Assembly: GCF_002270055.1 (NCBI RefSeq)
Contig: NZ_NIBG01000008.1
Coordinates: 90,113-154,112, forward strand
Direction of reading: 5' to 3'
Length of the DNA: 64,000 nucleotides
Source of the DNA: Anaeromicrobium sediminis
GTDB taxonomy: Bacteria; Bacillota; Clostridia; Peptostreptococcales; Thermotaleaceae
The notes beneath the pieces were generated by a model, which was given only the letters and a program-made list of their open reading frames with translations, was not told the DNA's origin and ran no database searches. Below, piece by piece: positions 1-8,773 of this stretch. The translations under genes and the position numbers were made by a program. Position 1 is the stretch's first letter. Every line of letters starts with the position of its first letter.

Positions 1-72
1 TGATAGTGACTTACCTTATAAACGTTTTGAATTATAGAAACGTAGTAGGTTCACATACCTTTAGCTTAGACA
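1..72 (+). repeat. Element A, right-end fragment
   Basis: The first bases (TGATAGTGACTTACCTTATAA, then GTAGGTTCACATACC) match the right-hand end of the element A copies at 19338-19525 and 39390-39585. The left part, if present, lies outside the window. Noncoding. Confidence 0.7.
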
Positions 73-94
73 TAATTTATCTATCCACATGGTA

Positions 95-121
95 TAAGTA
101 GCAGGCCATAACCTGCTACTC
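95..121 (-). terminator. Hairpin after the HutH paralogue
   Basis: Nine-base inverted repeat AGTAGCAGG / CCTGCTACT just downstream of the minus-strand gene ending at 126. There is no clear T-run, so termination efficiency is uncertain. Confidence 0.5.
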
Positions 122-125
122 TAAT

Positions 126-1631
126 TTACTCATTAATTATATCTATAATTTTCTTAGATTTAATAAAGTTATATGATTTATTAATATCTACAGATAAATT
201 TCTATCCTCTTCTAAGAAGGATACCTCTTTTCTGAATGCTTCCCATACTTTCTTAGTATACTTGCCAGCCTTTTCTACCTTCCTTAAATCCATAGCTTGG
301 GCTGCATGCATTAACTCTATCCCTAGGATGTAAAAAAGATTATCAACTATTTTAGTTGTCTTTTGAACTACTAATGGAGTATTATTTGCATGATCCTCTA
401 TATCCCCTGCCACAGAAAAGAAATCTGCCGTTACAGGATTAGATAGATGTCTTATTTCCGTATCTAATGATGTAAATACCTTCTGAATAGTACCATAAGC
501 AATTACTCTAGTATCTGCTGGCGTTAAGAACCTTGATAGTCCAGTAAACTTAGGTCTAGCTAACTTTATTGTTCTATGACAAGCTGCCTTAGATAAATGG
601 CTAAGAGCTATTCCTAACATTTCAAAGCCTATTGCCCATGTGGTAGGTTCATAATTTGCACAGGCAACCATTCTTCTTTCATCTACTAATACACATGGAT
701 TATCCTCAGACGTATTTAAGTGAAGATGTAAATATTTTTCCACATGCTCAAGGGAATCTCTAACAGCTCCATGGATTTGACAAGACCCTCTAAAGCTAAG
801 GGGATCCTGTAGTGCATCTGCAACTCCAGGTAAGTATAAATAACTTCCTTCTAGGAATCTTCTCACATTGTCTGCACTCTTATTTTGTCCTGGAAATGGT
901 CTAATCTTATGGGTAGATTCATCAAGGGGAGTCACATTTCCCTTTAGGCCTTCTAGGGACATGGCATAAATTAAATCTGCCATATCAAGTAAATCTTGCA
1001 CATCCTTTAAGACAAGAGCTCCCTCTCCAGCAGCCAATGCATTAGAACTTACTATTGCAAGGCCATCCTTTGGACCTAACACAATTGGCTCAAGCCCTTC
1101 TATTTCGTAAGCTTCCTTAGTAGTCATAAGTTTACCCTTATAATAAACATTTCCCTCTCCCATGGCTGCAAGGCCAATATGAGATAAACATGTTATATCT
1201 GCTTCTCCTACAGACCCCCTCTTTGGTATCTGTGGAAGTATATCTCGATTTATAAACTCTGCATATCTTTCTACTAACTTAGGCTGAGCTCCCGTATATC
1301 CTAATAAATAATTATTAAGTCTAGCTACTAATATGGCCCTTGTTTCTTCTAATGTTGCATCAGGTCCTACACCTAAAGTATGGGCTAATACTAGGTTTCT
1401 ATTATACTCTTCATAGTATCTTTCAAAGATTTCCCTATCCTTATTAAGACCTACCCCCCTATTAAATCCATATACGGGTACATCACTATTTAGCATTTCA
1501 TATACAAACTCTCTTGATTTCACAATTCTTGCATAAGCCTCTTCACTGATTTCAACTGCATATCCATCACGGGCTATTTTACTTATTTTATCCACTGTTA
1601 AATTATTTCCATCTAATACAACCTTCTTCAT
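126..1631 (-). CDS. HAL/PAL-family protein lacking the MIO triad (HutH paralogue)
   Basis: A 501-residue member of the histidine/phenylalanine ammonia-lyase fold. The start is the ATG at 1631, eight bases after AGGAG. Canonical enzymes build the catalytic MIO group from Ala-Ser-Gly in GSxGASGDLAPLSH. Here the same position reads GSVGEADITCLSH: no Ser, and one residue shorter. Retained: the Tyr of VYGFNRGVG (HutH Tyr53 equivalent), the His of NLVLAHTLGVGP (His83), the Arg of SFRGSCQIHG (Arg283) and the Glu of IEDHAN (Glu414). Changed: NGTQ to SSNA, Tyr280 to Leu, NFHGQ to NYEPT. The normal MIO elimination chemistry therefore looks impossible. It sits beside a BCCT transporter and the SARP-like regulator, with a bona fide hutH at 13828-15360. 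Function unknown: possibly a non-MIO lyase, a subunit or a sensor. Confidence 0.85.
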   Translation of the reverse strand: MKKVVLDGNNLTVDKISKIARDGYAVEISEEAYARIVKSREFVYEMLNSDVPVYGFNRGVGLNKDREIFERYYEEYNRNLVLAHTLGVGPDATLEETRAILVARLNNYLLGYTGAQPKLVERYAEFINRDILPQIPKRGSVGEADITCLSHIGLAAMGEGNVYYKGKLMTTKEAYEIEGLEPIVLGPKDGLAIVSSNALAAGEGALVLKDVQDLLDMADLIYAMSLEGLKGNVTPLDESTHKIRPFPGQNKSADNVRRFLEGSYLYLPGVADALQDPLSFRGSCQIHGAVRDSLEHVEKYLHLHLNTSEDNPCVLVDERRMVACANYEPTTWAIGFEMLGIALSHLSKAACHRTIKLARPKFTGLSRFLTPADTRVIAYGTIQKVFTSLDTEIRHLSNPVTADFFSVAGDIEDHANNTPLVVQKTTKIVDNLFYILGIELMHAAQAMDLRKVEKAGKYTKKVWEAFRKEVSFLEEDRNLSVDINKSYNFIKSKKIIDIINE

Positions 1632-1712
1632 TTCCACCACTCCTCTTATAAAATCTAAAATTAAATTCTCAGACTATACACATAAACAGATTACTTTATA
1701 ACTCAATAAACG

Positions 1713-1908
1713 CTATGCACCTATGAAGTGAAATAAATTAAAAATACTTGAGAGTGTGGAACATGACAACATCATATGCTGCAAACAATTGTGAATCTTC
1801 TACTGTAAGTATAAGATTCGTACTCTGTAATGTCATAGTGACTTCACTCGAAAGAATTTTTGATTTATTGAACTGAAATAGGTTCACATACCTCTAGCTT
1901 AAATACAC
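1713..1908 (+). repeat. Element A copy (fills the 1632-1992 gap)
   Basis: About 195 bp matching, in reverse complement, the copy at 19143-19330. Shared blocks are GAGTGTGGAACAT, CATATGCTGCAAACAATTGT, TAGTGACTTCACTCGAAAG and GAAATAGGTTCACATAC. The left third is partly complementary to the right third, so the unit can fold into one long imperfect hairpin. No reading frame spans it. Confidence 0.8.
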
Positions 1909-1955
1909 CCTACCTAAAACCTTAATTCTAAATTCTATTAATTTTTCTTTTTAAT

Positions 1956-1980
1956 GGGACGGTTATTAAATAACCGTCCC
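1956..1980 (-). terminator. Terminator of the BCCT gene
   Basis: Ten-base stem GGGACGGTTA / TAACCGTCCC, five-base loop, immediately after the BCCT stop codon. On the minus strand it is followed by ATTAAAAAG and AT-rich DNA. Confidence 0.7.
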
Positions 1981-1992
1981 TAATAAATTTAA

Positions 1993-3558
1993 TTATTTTG
2001 ATTCCTCTTTCATTCCATTAACCTTATCGTACTTTTTATGATTTACAATCATATATACTCCACCAGCTGCCATAGCCAACATGAAGAATAGGATTGGGAA
2101 ACCGGCCACAGTGGATATTTGCTTAGTAGCATCTATACCACTTATCTTTCCACCAGCAGATAATAAGTTAATTATTGCTAGAGATGACATTACTACACCC
2201 CAGAATATCTTAACTTGCCCTGGTGCTTCAGCTTGATCATCATTATATGCAGTAGTAGATAGTGATGATATGGTTGAAGTCATAGAGTCTGCCAATGTTA
2301 CTATAGATACGAATATGGCTACAATATATATGATACTTGTAACTTTAAATCCAGGGAAATTCTTCAAGAATTCAAATACAGCAACTTCATTTCCACCAGC
2401 TTTCATGGCTTCAACGATTCCAGCACCATTCATTTGAAGGTTTACTGCTGCTCCACCAAATACTGCAAACCAAATTAAACCGAAAGTAGCTGGTAATACT
2501 AAGTTAACCATCATAAATTCCTTAATAGTACGTCCTTTTGATATTCTTGCAAAGAACATACCTGTAAGTGGTGCATAAGCAAGCCAAATAGCCCAGTAGT
2601 AAATAGGCCACCATCTTGGCCATGGAGATCCGTCTATTGGACTCATATATAAAGTTCTCTCAAAGAAATTTTGTATGAAGTGACCAGTAGATTGAGTTCC
2701 AAAGTTTACTATAAATCTTGAAGGCCCCAATATAAATACAAATACTAACATTACTATAAATAGTTTTGCATTATTATCAGATAACCACTTGATACCCCTT
2801 TGTAATCCTGTGTAACTTGAAATTACATATGTTAAAACGATACCTGCAACTATTGCTATCCATAACATTTTTCCCGTTTCAATTCCAGTAAGTATGTTAA
2901 GTCCACTACCTATTTGCATGGTACCTACACCTAAGATAGCAGAAACTCCACCAGCTATGGCAAATAATGAAATATTATCTACAATAGCTCCAACTGACCC
3001 TTTTATCTTTTCTCCAAAGAATGGATATAGGGTAGAACTTACTTGGAATGGTAACTTTGCATTATATACACAGAAAGCTATAGTTACCCCTGCAATTGCA
3101 TACATACCATAAGGTAAGAACGTCCAGTGAATTAAAGTTTGAGTCATAGAAAACATTGCTGCTGCTTCAGACCCTGGTGTAAGACCAAGAACTTCTGGTG
3201 GATTGTACATGTGAGTTAATGGCTCAACAACTCCCCAGAATAATACTCCTGTACCTATACCAGCACAGAGTGAAATTGCAAACCAGTTCCAATAACTTAA
3301 CTCAGGTTTTGCATCTGGCCCACCCAACTTAATTTGTCCATATTTAGAACACATTAAATAAATACATAATGCTAAGAAAATAAGTCCTGATATTTGGAAT
3401 AGCCATCCAAAGTTTTCAAATGCAAATTGTGCGATTGCATTTTCTGCATTGAAGAATGCTTCTGGAGCCACAATTCCAGTTATTATTGCCAATAAAAATA
3501 TTATTGACATTGGAATGAATATGGACATCCTTAAACTAGCCTTTTCTAACTTCTTCAT
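1993..3558 (-). CDS. BCCT-family transporter
   Basis: A 521-residue polytopic membrane protein of the betaine/choline/carnitine transporter family. Family signatures are GTGVLFWGVVEPLTHMYNPP early and, centrally, the aromatic segment WPRWWPIYYWAIWLAYAPL running into GMFFARISKGRTIKEF. About 12 hydrophobic segments with a short charged tail, normal length for the family. BCCT proteins carry quaternary amines or related zwitterions by Na+ or H+ symport or by exchange; the substrate cannot be read here. Its neighbours are histidine-catabolic genes, and its promoter shares an 11-bp-spaced heptamer pair with the fhs promoter. Histidine or a histidine-derived betaine is therefore a reasonable but unproven substrate. 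Confidence 0.92.
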   Translation of the reverse strand: MKKLEKASLRMSIFIPMSIIFLLAIITGIVAPEAFFNAENAIAQFAFENFGWLFQISGLIFLALCIYLMCSKYGQIKLGGPDAKPELSYWNWFAISLCAGIGTGVLFWGVVEPLTHMYNPPEVLGLTPGSEAAAMFSMTQTLIHWTFLPYGMYAIAGVTIAFCVYNAKLPFQVSSTLYPFFGEKIKGSVGAIVDNISLFAIAGGVSAILGVGTMQIGSGLNILTGIETGKMLWIAIVAGIVLTYVISSYTGLQRGIKWLSDNNAKLFIVMLVFVFILGPSRFIVNFGTQSTGHFIQNFFERTLYMSPIDGSPWPRWWPIYYWAIWLAYAPLTGMFFARISKGRTIKEFMMVNLVLPATFGLIWFAVFGGAAVNLQMNGAGIVEAMKAGGNEVAVFEFLKNFPGFKVTSIIYIVAIFVSIVTLADSMTSTISSLSTTAYNDDQAEAPGQVKIFWGVVMSSLAIINLLSAGGKISGIDATKQISTVAGFPILFFMLAMAAGGVYMIVNHKKYDKVNGMKEESK

Positions 3559-3588
3559 AATATCCCCCTTCTTCTTTCTTTTGATTTT

Positions 3589-3602
3589 GGCAAACGTTTA
3601 CA
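3589..3602 (-). promoter_or_regulatory. cre-like site in the BCCT leader
   Basis: Minus strand TGTAAACGTTTGCC matches the CcpA cre consensus TGWAANCGNTNWCA at 12 of 14 positions. It lies between the predicted -10 (3636-3641) and the start codon, a position where CcpA would block elongation. Suggests carbon catabolite repression. Confidence 0.45.
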
Positions 3603-3635
3603 AATTAAATATTCTAAAAATTTTAACTTATCACC

Positions 3636-3667
3636 ATTTTAGCACACTAAAGTCAAAATAAAGTCAA
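3636..3667 (-). promoter_or_regulatory. BCCT promoter with SARP-type heptamer pair
   Basis: Extended -10 TGCTAAAAT (-10 at 3636-3641). Two identical heptamers TTGACTT at 3650-3656 and 3661-3667 start 11 bp apart, and the nearer ends exactly 8 bp before the -10. In fact TTTTGACTTTA is a perfect 11-bp tandem duplication. This is the operator geometry known for SARP activators. The fhs promoter has the same layout. Confidence 0.6.
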
Positions 3668-3747
3668 AACATTCACAATTATAGTCTAGTATTTATTTTT
3701 TCCGTACAAAAGTGCAATTTTATTTTTGACTTTTTTCTTTTTGAGTT

Positions 3748-3778
3748 TTAAAAAAGAACTTCCATTAATGAAAGTTCT
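3748..3778 (-). terminator. Terminator of the SARP-like gene
   Basis: Stem AGAACTTTCATT / AATGGAAGTTCT (minus strand) followed by TTTTTT, just after the regulator's stop codon. Confidence 0.8.
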
Positions 3779-3785
3779 CTTATTA

Positions 3786-6686
3786 TTATTTTTTATTTCT
3801 ATTTGCCATTTTATCTTTTACTTCCTCATATACCTTCATGGCATTTGGATTTTTAATTTTCTCTGCTACTTCCTTTGATTTTTTCAAATGTAGGGAAGCC
3901 AAATTATAATTTTCTTCTTCTATCAGTAATAAGGCCATATATCCATGGGCAATTGAACGTCCCCAAAGGTAATTTAATTTAGAATATATACTAAGGGCCT
4001 TTTTAATATATTCTTTAGATTTTTTATAATCCTTCATATTATAGTATGCTTGACCTATATTAGTATAAACGGTAGGTAATCCTACTATTATATTTTTACT
4101 CTCACATAGGATAACTGCCCTTTTATAAAATATTATGGCATCTTCATTTTGATTATTTATTCTCTTAGCATCTCCCATATAATGATATGCTGCCGCTATA
4201 TTTAATATATACTTATTATTTTCATCTAATGTGGTGAGTATATTTATTGAGCTTTTAAGAAGTTCCTCTGCGGATTCATATTCTCCCTTTAATATGTTAA
4301 GGTATCCTTTAAATCTTAAAAATACTCCTTTTTTATCCATATAATTTTCTTTGCTTATTATTTCAAAGGCCTTATTAATATACTCTTCCATCATATTAAT
4401 ATTAGATGTATTCATACAATAATATATTAATTGTTGATATCCTTCTAATGCCAATAAATATTCTTTAATTTCTAATGCCTTATGAATTATTTTTTCTGTT
4501 ATATTAATACCCCTTTTATAGTCTCCCGTTGCAATATAGTATTTTCCTAACATATTTAAATAATGTAGCTCTATAACTCTTAAGGTTTCTCCCTTACCAC
4601 TCTTTTTTAACTCTTTGATTATATTTTTTATTTCCTCTAGTTTTTTGATTACTTCTCCCTTGTTAACTTCCTTTGAATCATATTTACCAATTAATTTTGG
4701 ACTAACTAATGGAAAGACTTCCTGAGTTAATTGTAAATAAGTTTTAAAGTTTTTTACTATATATTCTAATTCTTTTAATTTATTGCCGCTCTTGTTAAAG
4801 TGATATATTAATCTACCATAATAGGAGTCATCCTCATAGGCCATTTGGCCTTCTATATAGTTTGCCACTTTATTGTGCAAAAGTTTTTTTCGTGAAAGAC
4901 TCATTTGATTATACACATAATCCCTTATTTTTTTATGAGTAAACACAAATTCAATTTCGTCACCTGTTATACGCTCTTTTATAATATTTTTTTCCTGTAG
5001 TTCTTCTATAATATCCATAAGTTCTAACTCTTTTTTTCCACTTAAGGATATTATATCCCTTAAAGTTATCTTATCAAAAAATATGGAGAATATATTTAGT
5101 ATCTTTCTACTTTCTTCAGAAATACTAAGTAGTCTATGCCTTAATATGTTCTTAGTTTTATCGGATATATCTGTAAGGCTTTTATTCTCTCTAATATTAT
5201 TTAATATTTCTACTAGGAAAAATGTATTTCCCTCTGTTTCTTTATATAAAATATGATTTAACTCTTTAGTTATAATATTTTTACCTAAGTATACTTTAGA
5301 AAACTTAAACACGTCTTCCCTACTAAACCTTTTGATTGGAATTTCATCCAATATATTATTTTTTATCATTTTACTTAAAAACAATTCTAATTCTTGTTTA
5401 TTATAGCTTCTATATGTGAATACAAAAAATATATCACTATTTTTTTGCATAATATTCTTAATTAAGGATAGGCTTGATTTATCAATCCATTGGATATCAT
5501 CAAAAAACAATACTATCTTTTTATTTCTTGAGATGGTTTTTAATATATTAATTATGATCTCTTCTGCCACCTGATATTTTAAAATATCTACATTTTCTAT
5601 GAGATTTACATGCTTTATATTATCTTTAATACTAATTCCAGGGAATATATAACTTATGACATTTTCCCATAAAACAGGAATCTTAATATTATCTTCCTTT
5701 ATTATATTTCCTAATTGATTAAAAATTTGTGACCAGGGTTTTAATAAATAATGTTTTTCTACTTCATAACATCTACTTATAAACTTATAGGAGTCATCTT
5801 TTATACACTTGTCCATAAATTCTTCTGCCAATTTAGTTTTTCCTATACCTTCTTCCCCCGTCAATACCATATTCTTGTATTCTTTATCCCTTATGAAATT
5901 ATTAAAATTCTTTTTTAATTTCTTTAGTTCCTTCTCACGTCCAAATAAAAAACTTCTAGACTTTTCTGTATCCTCTTTGTTTTTCATAGCCTTTTTTTGA
6001 ATCAATTCTTCAAATAATTCTGTAGTCTTCACATCTGGAGTTATGGCCAATTCTTTATCTAGAATATTGACTAATTTATTATATACTTCTATTCCCTTAT
6101 TGTAGTTCTCTACTTGATCATATACACCCATGAGAAACCTGTAGGCCTTTTCATCTAATTCATCTATTTTTATAAGCCTTTTACAATTACTTTCCGCTTC
6201 TTCATATAATTTATTTTTAAAATCCATGTCTATCTTTTTATTTAATCTGTCTATGAGTTTATCCTTATATTCTTCCTTCTTTCCAATCATCCACTCTTGA
6301 AAATTCTCAGCATCTTTAATTAAAAATCCCTGTAAAAACTCCCCTTCATATTCTATGTTATTTTCTATATTGTCCTTTAAAAAATTCTCCACATCAATAT
6401 GCCAATCAATATCTTCATTTAACATTAAAATAGATCTACTTGGTGATATGATTATATCATCCTTGAATAGTTTTCTTATGGTATATACTGCATTTCTTAA
6501 ATTTTTCTTTCCCGTACTCTCATTGGCCTCACACCAAAGAAGATTTACTAGTTCATTTCTCTTAGCTCTTTTTTTCACAAGTAAATAGTAAAAAAGGGCC
6601 TCTGCCTTTCTAAAGGGAAAGCTTATTCTATTTTCTTCATAAAATATTTCTGGTGTACCAAATAATTTAGCTACTATTTTTACCAT
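3786..6686 (-). CDS. SARP-like transcriptional regulator with ATPase and TPR domains
   Basis: A 966-residue regulator. Residues 1-100 resemble an OmpR/SARP winged helix (FRKAEALFYYL, LLW, NLRNAVYTIRK). Residues 100-235 form a BTAD-like helical domain (DELDEKAYRFLMGVYDQ). A STAND-type P-loop ATPase follows, with Walker A GEEGIGKT at 277-284 and Walker B IVLFFDD at 391-397. The C-terminal third is a tandem array of TPR-like helices. Such proteins usually activate transcription after an effector or partner engages the ATPase/TPR part. It lies between the BCCT/HutH-paralogue pair and fchA, read in the same direction. The paired heptamers at the fhs and BCCT promoters fit SARP operators, so I infer it controls histidine use. 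The inducer is unknown. Confidence 0.85.
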   Translation of the reverse strand: MVKIVAKLFGTPEIFYEENRISFPFRKAEALFYYLLVKKRAKRNELVNLLWCEANESTGKKNLRNAVYTIRKLFKDDIIISPSRSILMLNEDIDWHIDVENFLKDNIENNIEYEGEFLQGFLIKDAENFQEWMIGKKEEYKDKLIDRLNKKIDMDFKNKLYEEAESNCKRLIKIDELDEKAYRFLMGVYDQVENYNKGIEVYNKLVNILDKELAITPDVKTTELFEELIQKKAMKNKEDTEKSRSFLFGREKELKKLKKNFNNFIRDKEYKNMVLTGEEGIGKTKLAEEFMDKCIKDDSYKFISRCYEVEKHYLLKPWSQIFNQLGNIIKEDNIKIPVLWENVISYIFPGISIKDNIKHVNLIENVDILKYQVAEEIIINILKTISRNKKIVLFFDDIQWIDKSSLSLIKNIMQKNSDIFFVFTYRSYNKQELELFLSKMIKNNILDEIPIKRFSREDVFKFSKVYLGKNIITKELNHILYKETEGNTFFLVEILNNIRENKSLTDISDKTKNILRHRLLSISEESRKILNIFSIFFDKITLRDIISLSGKKELELMDIIEELQEKNIIKERITGDEIEFVFTHKKIRDYVYNQMSLSRKKLLHNKVANYIEGQMAYEDDSYYGRLIYHFNKSGNKLKELEYIVKNFKTYLQLTQEVFPLVSPKLIGKYDSKEVNKGEVIKKLEEIKNIIKELKKSGKGETLRVIELHYLNMLGKYYIATGDYKRGINITEKIIHKALEIKEYLLALEGYQQLIYYCMNTSNINMMEEYINKAFEIISKENYMDKKGVFLRFKGYLNILKGEYESAEELLKSSINILTTLDENNKYILNIAAAYHYMGDAKRINNQNEDAIIFYKRAVILCESKNIIVGLPTVYTNIGQAYYNMKDYKKSKEYIKKALSIYSKLNYLWGRSIAHGYMALLLIEEENYNLASLHLKKSKEVAEKIKNPNAMKVYEEVKDKMANRNKK

Positions 6687-6709
6687 AAGATAACTCTCCT
6701 TAATAAATT

Positions 6710-6742
6710 ATGGTTAAGAGTCTAGGATTGGCTCTTAACCAT
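6710..6742. repeat. Perfect 11-bp inverted repeat (element C-like) upstream of the regulator
   Basis: ATGGTTAAGAG and CTCTTAACCAT separated by 11 bases, located 24 bp upstream of the SARP-like gene and downstream of fchA. It may be an operator, a weak fchA terminator or a degenerate element C copy; the arms share GGTTAAG/CTTAACC with element C. Confidence 0.6.
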
Positions 6743-6794
6743 ATGTTATATTGTGAAACTTATGAAAGTATAAACTGTCATTAATACTTTTATT

Positions 6795-7412
6795 TTATAA
6801 TACTACTTTTCCTAAGATTCTCTTTTCTACTTCTTCTACTTTTGATTCAATTTCTTCTACTTGTGCACTTACTTCTTCTACAAAAGCTTCATCCTTTATA
6901 GAACCTAAGTTAATCTTTACATTATATAATGCAGATAACACAGCTGTTCTAGACATCATGGCAGCTACAGCACCATCTGTTACAGCATTTTGATTTCCCT
7001 TTACTACAACAACCTCTATGATTTCCATAATCTCTAGAGCCTTTTTAGCCACACTTAGTGGAACTAACGATGCGCTCTTAGATCCAGCTTGAATAGCTTC
7101 TCTTCTCTTAGCCTTGTCTTCATCTGTTTCCTTAGGTAATTTAAATGCATCCATAACTTCGTTAAATGCATCTGAATCCCTATCTATGTCAAGGACGAAT
7201 TCAGTTCTAAATTCTTCAGCCTTCTTAGCTATTTCTTTCATTTCTTCTTCTACTTCAACATACTTTTTCTTACCTACAGTAAGGTTTGCAACCATCTCAG
7301 TTAAAGCTGCTGCTATACCTCCAGATAATGCTGCTATACTTCCACCACCAGGAACTGGTTCATTAGAAGCCGTTTTATTTAAAAATTCTTTAACATTTAA
7401 ATCTGCTAACAT
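6795..7412 (-). CDS. fchA: Formimidoyl-THF cyclodeaminase
   Basis: A 205-residue stand-alone FTCD_C-type protein. The N-terminal signature FLNKTASNEPVPGGGSIAAL is followed by an all-helical body with DIDRDSDAFNEVMDAFKLP, both typical of the family. It converts 5-formimino-THF to 5,10-methenyl-THF and ammonia, the step after FtcD. In mammals the two activities are fused; in Clostridia they are separate, as here. Last gene of the fhs-hutU-ftcD-hutI-fchA transcription unit, 86 bp after hutI with an element C hairpin in the gap. Confidence 0.93.
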   Translation of the reverse strand: MLADLNVKEFLNKTASNEPVPGGGSIAALSGGIAAALTEMVANLTVGKKKYVEVEEEMKEIAKKAEEFRTEFVLDIDRDSDAFNEVMDAFKLPKETDEDKAKRREAIQAGSKSASLVPLSVAKKALEIMEIIEVVVVKGNQNAVTDGAVAAMMSRTAVLSALYNVKINLGSIKDEAFVEEVSAQVEEIESKVEEVEKRILGKVVL

Positions 7413-7440
7413 TTTATATTTCCTCCTTTATAAGGTTTAA

Positions 7441-7492
7441 AGTTTAGTGTTAAGGCTTTAGGCTTTTATCCCCGAACCCTTAACACTTAACC
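7441..7492. repeat. Element C copy between hutI and fchA
   Basis: AGTTTAGTGTTAAGG and CCCTTAACACTTAACC form an imperfect stem around a TTTAGGC/ATCCCCG loop. Related copies lie in two other gaps of the same operon (9701-9779, 11866-11932). Confidence 0.65.
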
Positions 7493-7498
7493 ATGTTT

Positions 7499-8767
7499 TT
7501 AGTATAATAATCCGCTGTTTTCGTTATTTACAACTAATTTACCACCCTTTATAACCTTCTCTACAGTGTTAACTCCTATGTGGTATGGTATAAACTTATA
7601 TGAAGGGAATTCAAGGATTACTAAATCACCTTTCTTGCCTTCGTCTATACTTCCTACTTCATGAGCACGGTCTATGGCCGCTGCACCATTAATAGTAAGG
7701 GCTGTAATAGCCTCTTCAATAGTCATATTCATATATAGTGTAGATAAAGCAAATAATAATGGTATGGATTCTGTATGACAGCTTCCAGGATTAAAGTCAG
7801 TAGCTAGTGCCACAGCACAACCGTTATCTATCATAAATCTTCCACGAGCATAATGTTCCTTTAAACTAAATGCTGTAGCCGGTAATAATGTGGCCACAAC
7901 TCCAGCTTCAGCCATTTTCGTTATGCCTTCATCTGATGCTTGAAGTAAGTGGTCTGCAGATACGGCTCCAACTTCTGCTGCTAGATCAGCTCCACCTAAG
8001 TGTACAATCTCATCTGCATGTAACTTTAGTTTCATTCCCATTTCTTTTGCTTTATTTAATAACTTTCTAGACTCTTCTACTGAGAATACATTTTTCTCAC
8101 AGAATATATCACAAAACTCTGCTAAATCATTTTCTACCACATGTGGAAGAACTGTTTCAATTATATAATCAATAAAGTCTTCTCCACGCCCCTTATAACC
8201 AACTGGAACTGCATGGGCACCTAGGAATGTCTTACTTATATCCATAGGATGGATTTTTTCTAATTCTTTCATTACTTCCAATTGTTTAATCTCCGTGTCA
8301 AAATCTAAACCATAACCACTTTTACCTTCTACAGTTGTAACTCCAAATTTCAACATGGAATCAAGTCTTTTCTTTCCAAGTTCTATAAGATCTTCTTTAG
8401 ATGCCTTTAATGTTCCATTTGTAGAGTTTGCGATTCCGCCACCAGCTTGCATAATCTCCATGTAAGAGCAACCTCTAAGTCTCATGTCAAATTCTTTTTC
8501 TCTATATCCACCAAATACAAAGTGAGTATGAGAATCTACAAATCCAGGAAGTACAGCCTTACCAGTGGCATCTATAACTTCATATTTAGACTCATCCACA
8601 TTTGCCATTATTTCATCTGTCTTACCTACTTTTTTGATTATTCCATCTTCTATTACTACAGCGCCATTTTCTATTACATGGATATCATCCATTTCTTTTC
8701 CAGTTTTACCTTTAAATCCACTACAAGTTACTAGTTGATTTGCATTTTTAATTATCATATTTCCCAT
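7499..8767 (-). CDS. hutI: Imidazolonepropionase
   Basis: A 422-residue amidohydrolase that opens 4-imidazolone-5-propionate to N-formimino-L-glutamate. Metal and substrate motifs: GFVDSHTHFVFGG (HxH), KLHADEIVHLGGADLA (His on the metal), SADHLLQAS and LATDFNPGSCHTES (catalytic Asp and substrate-binding segment). An ATG at 8773 is also in frame, but the ATG at 8767 is nine bases after GGAG and is preferred. The ftcD stop is six bases upstream, so the two are translationally close. Third step of the histidine pathway, cytoplasmic. Confidence 0.96.
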   Translation of the reverse strand: MGNMIIKNANQLVTCSGFKGKTGKEMDDIHVIENGAVVIEDGIIKKVGKTDEIMANVDESKYEVIDATGKAVLPGFVDSHTHFVFGGYREKEFDMRLRGCSYMEIMQAGGGIANSTNGTLKASKEDLIELGKKRLDSMLKFGVTTVEGKSGYGLDFDTEIKQLEVMKELEKIHPMDISKTFLGAHAVPVGYKGRGEDFIDYIIETVLPHVVENDLAEFCDIFCEKNVFSVEESRKLLNKAKEMGMKLKLHADEIVHLGGADLAAEVGAVSADHLLQASDEGITKMAEAGVVATLLPATAFSLKEHYARGRFMIDNGCAVALATDFNPGSCHTESIPLLFALSTLYMNMTIEEAITALTINGAAAIDRAHEVGSIDEGKKGDLVILEFPSYKFIPYHIGVNTVEKVIKGGKLVVNNENSGLLY

Positions 8768-8773
8768 AATCAT

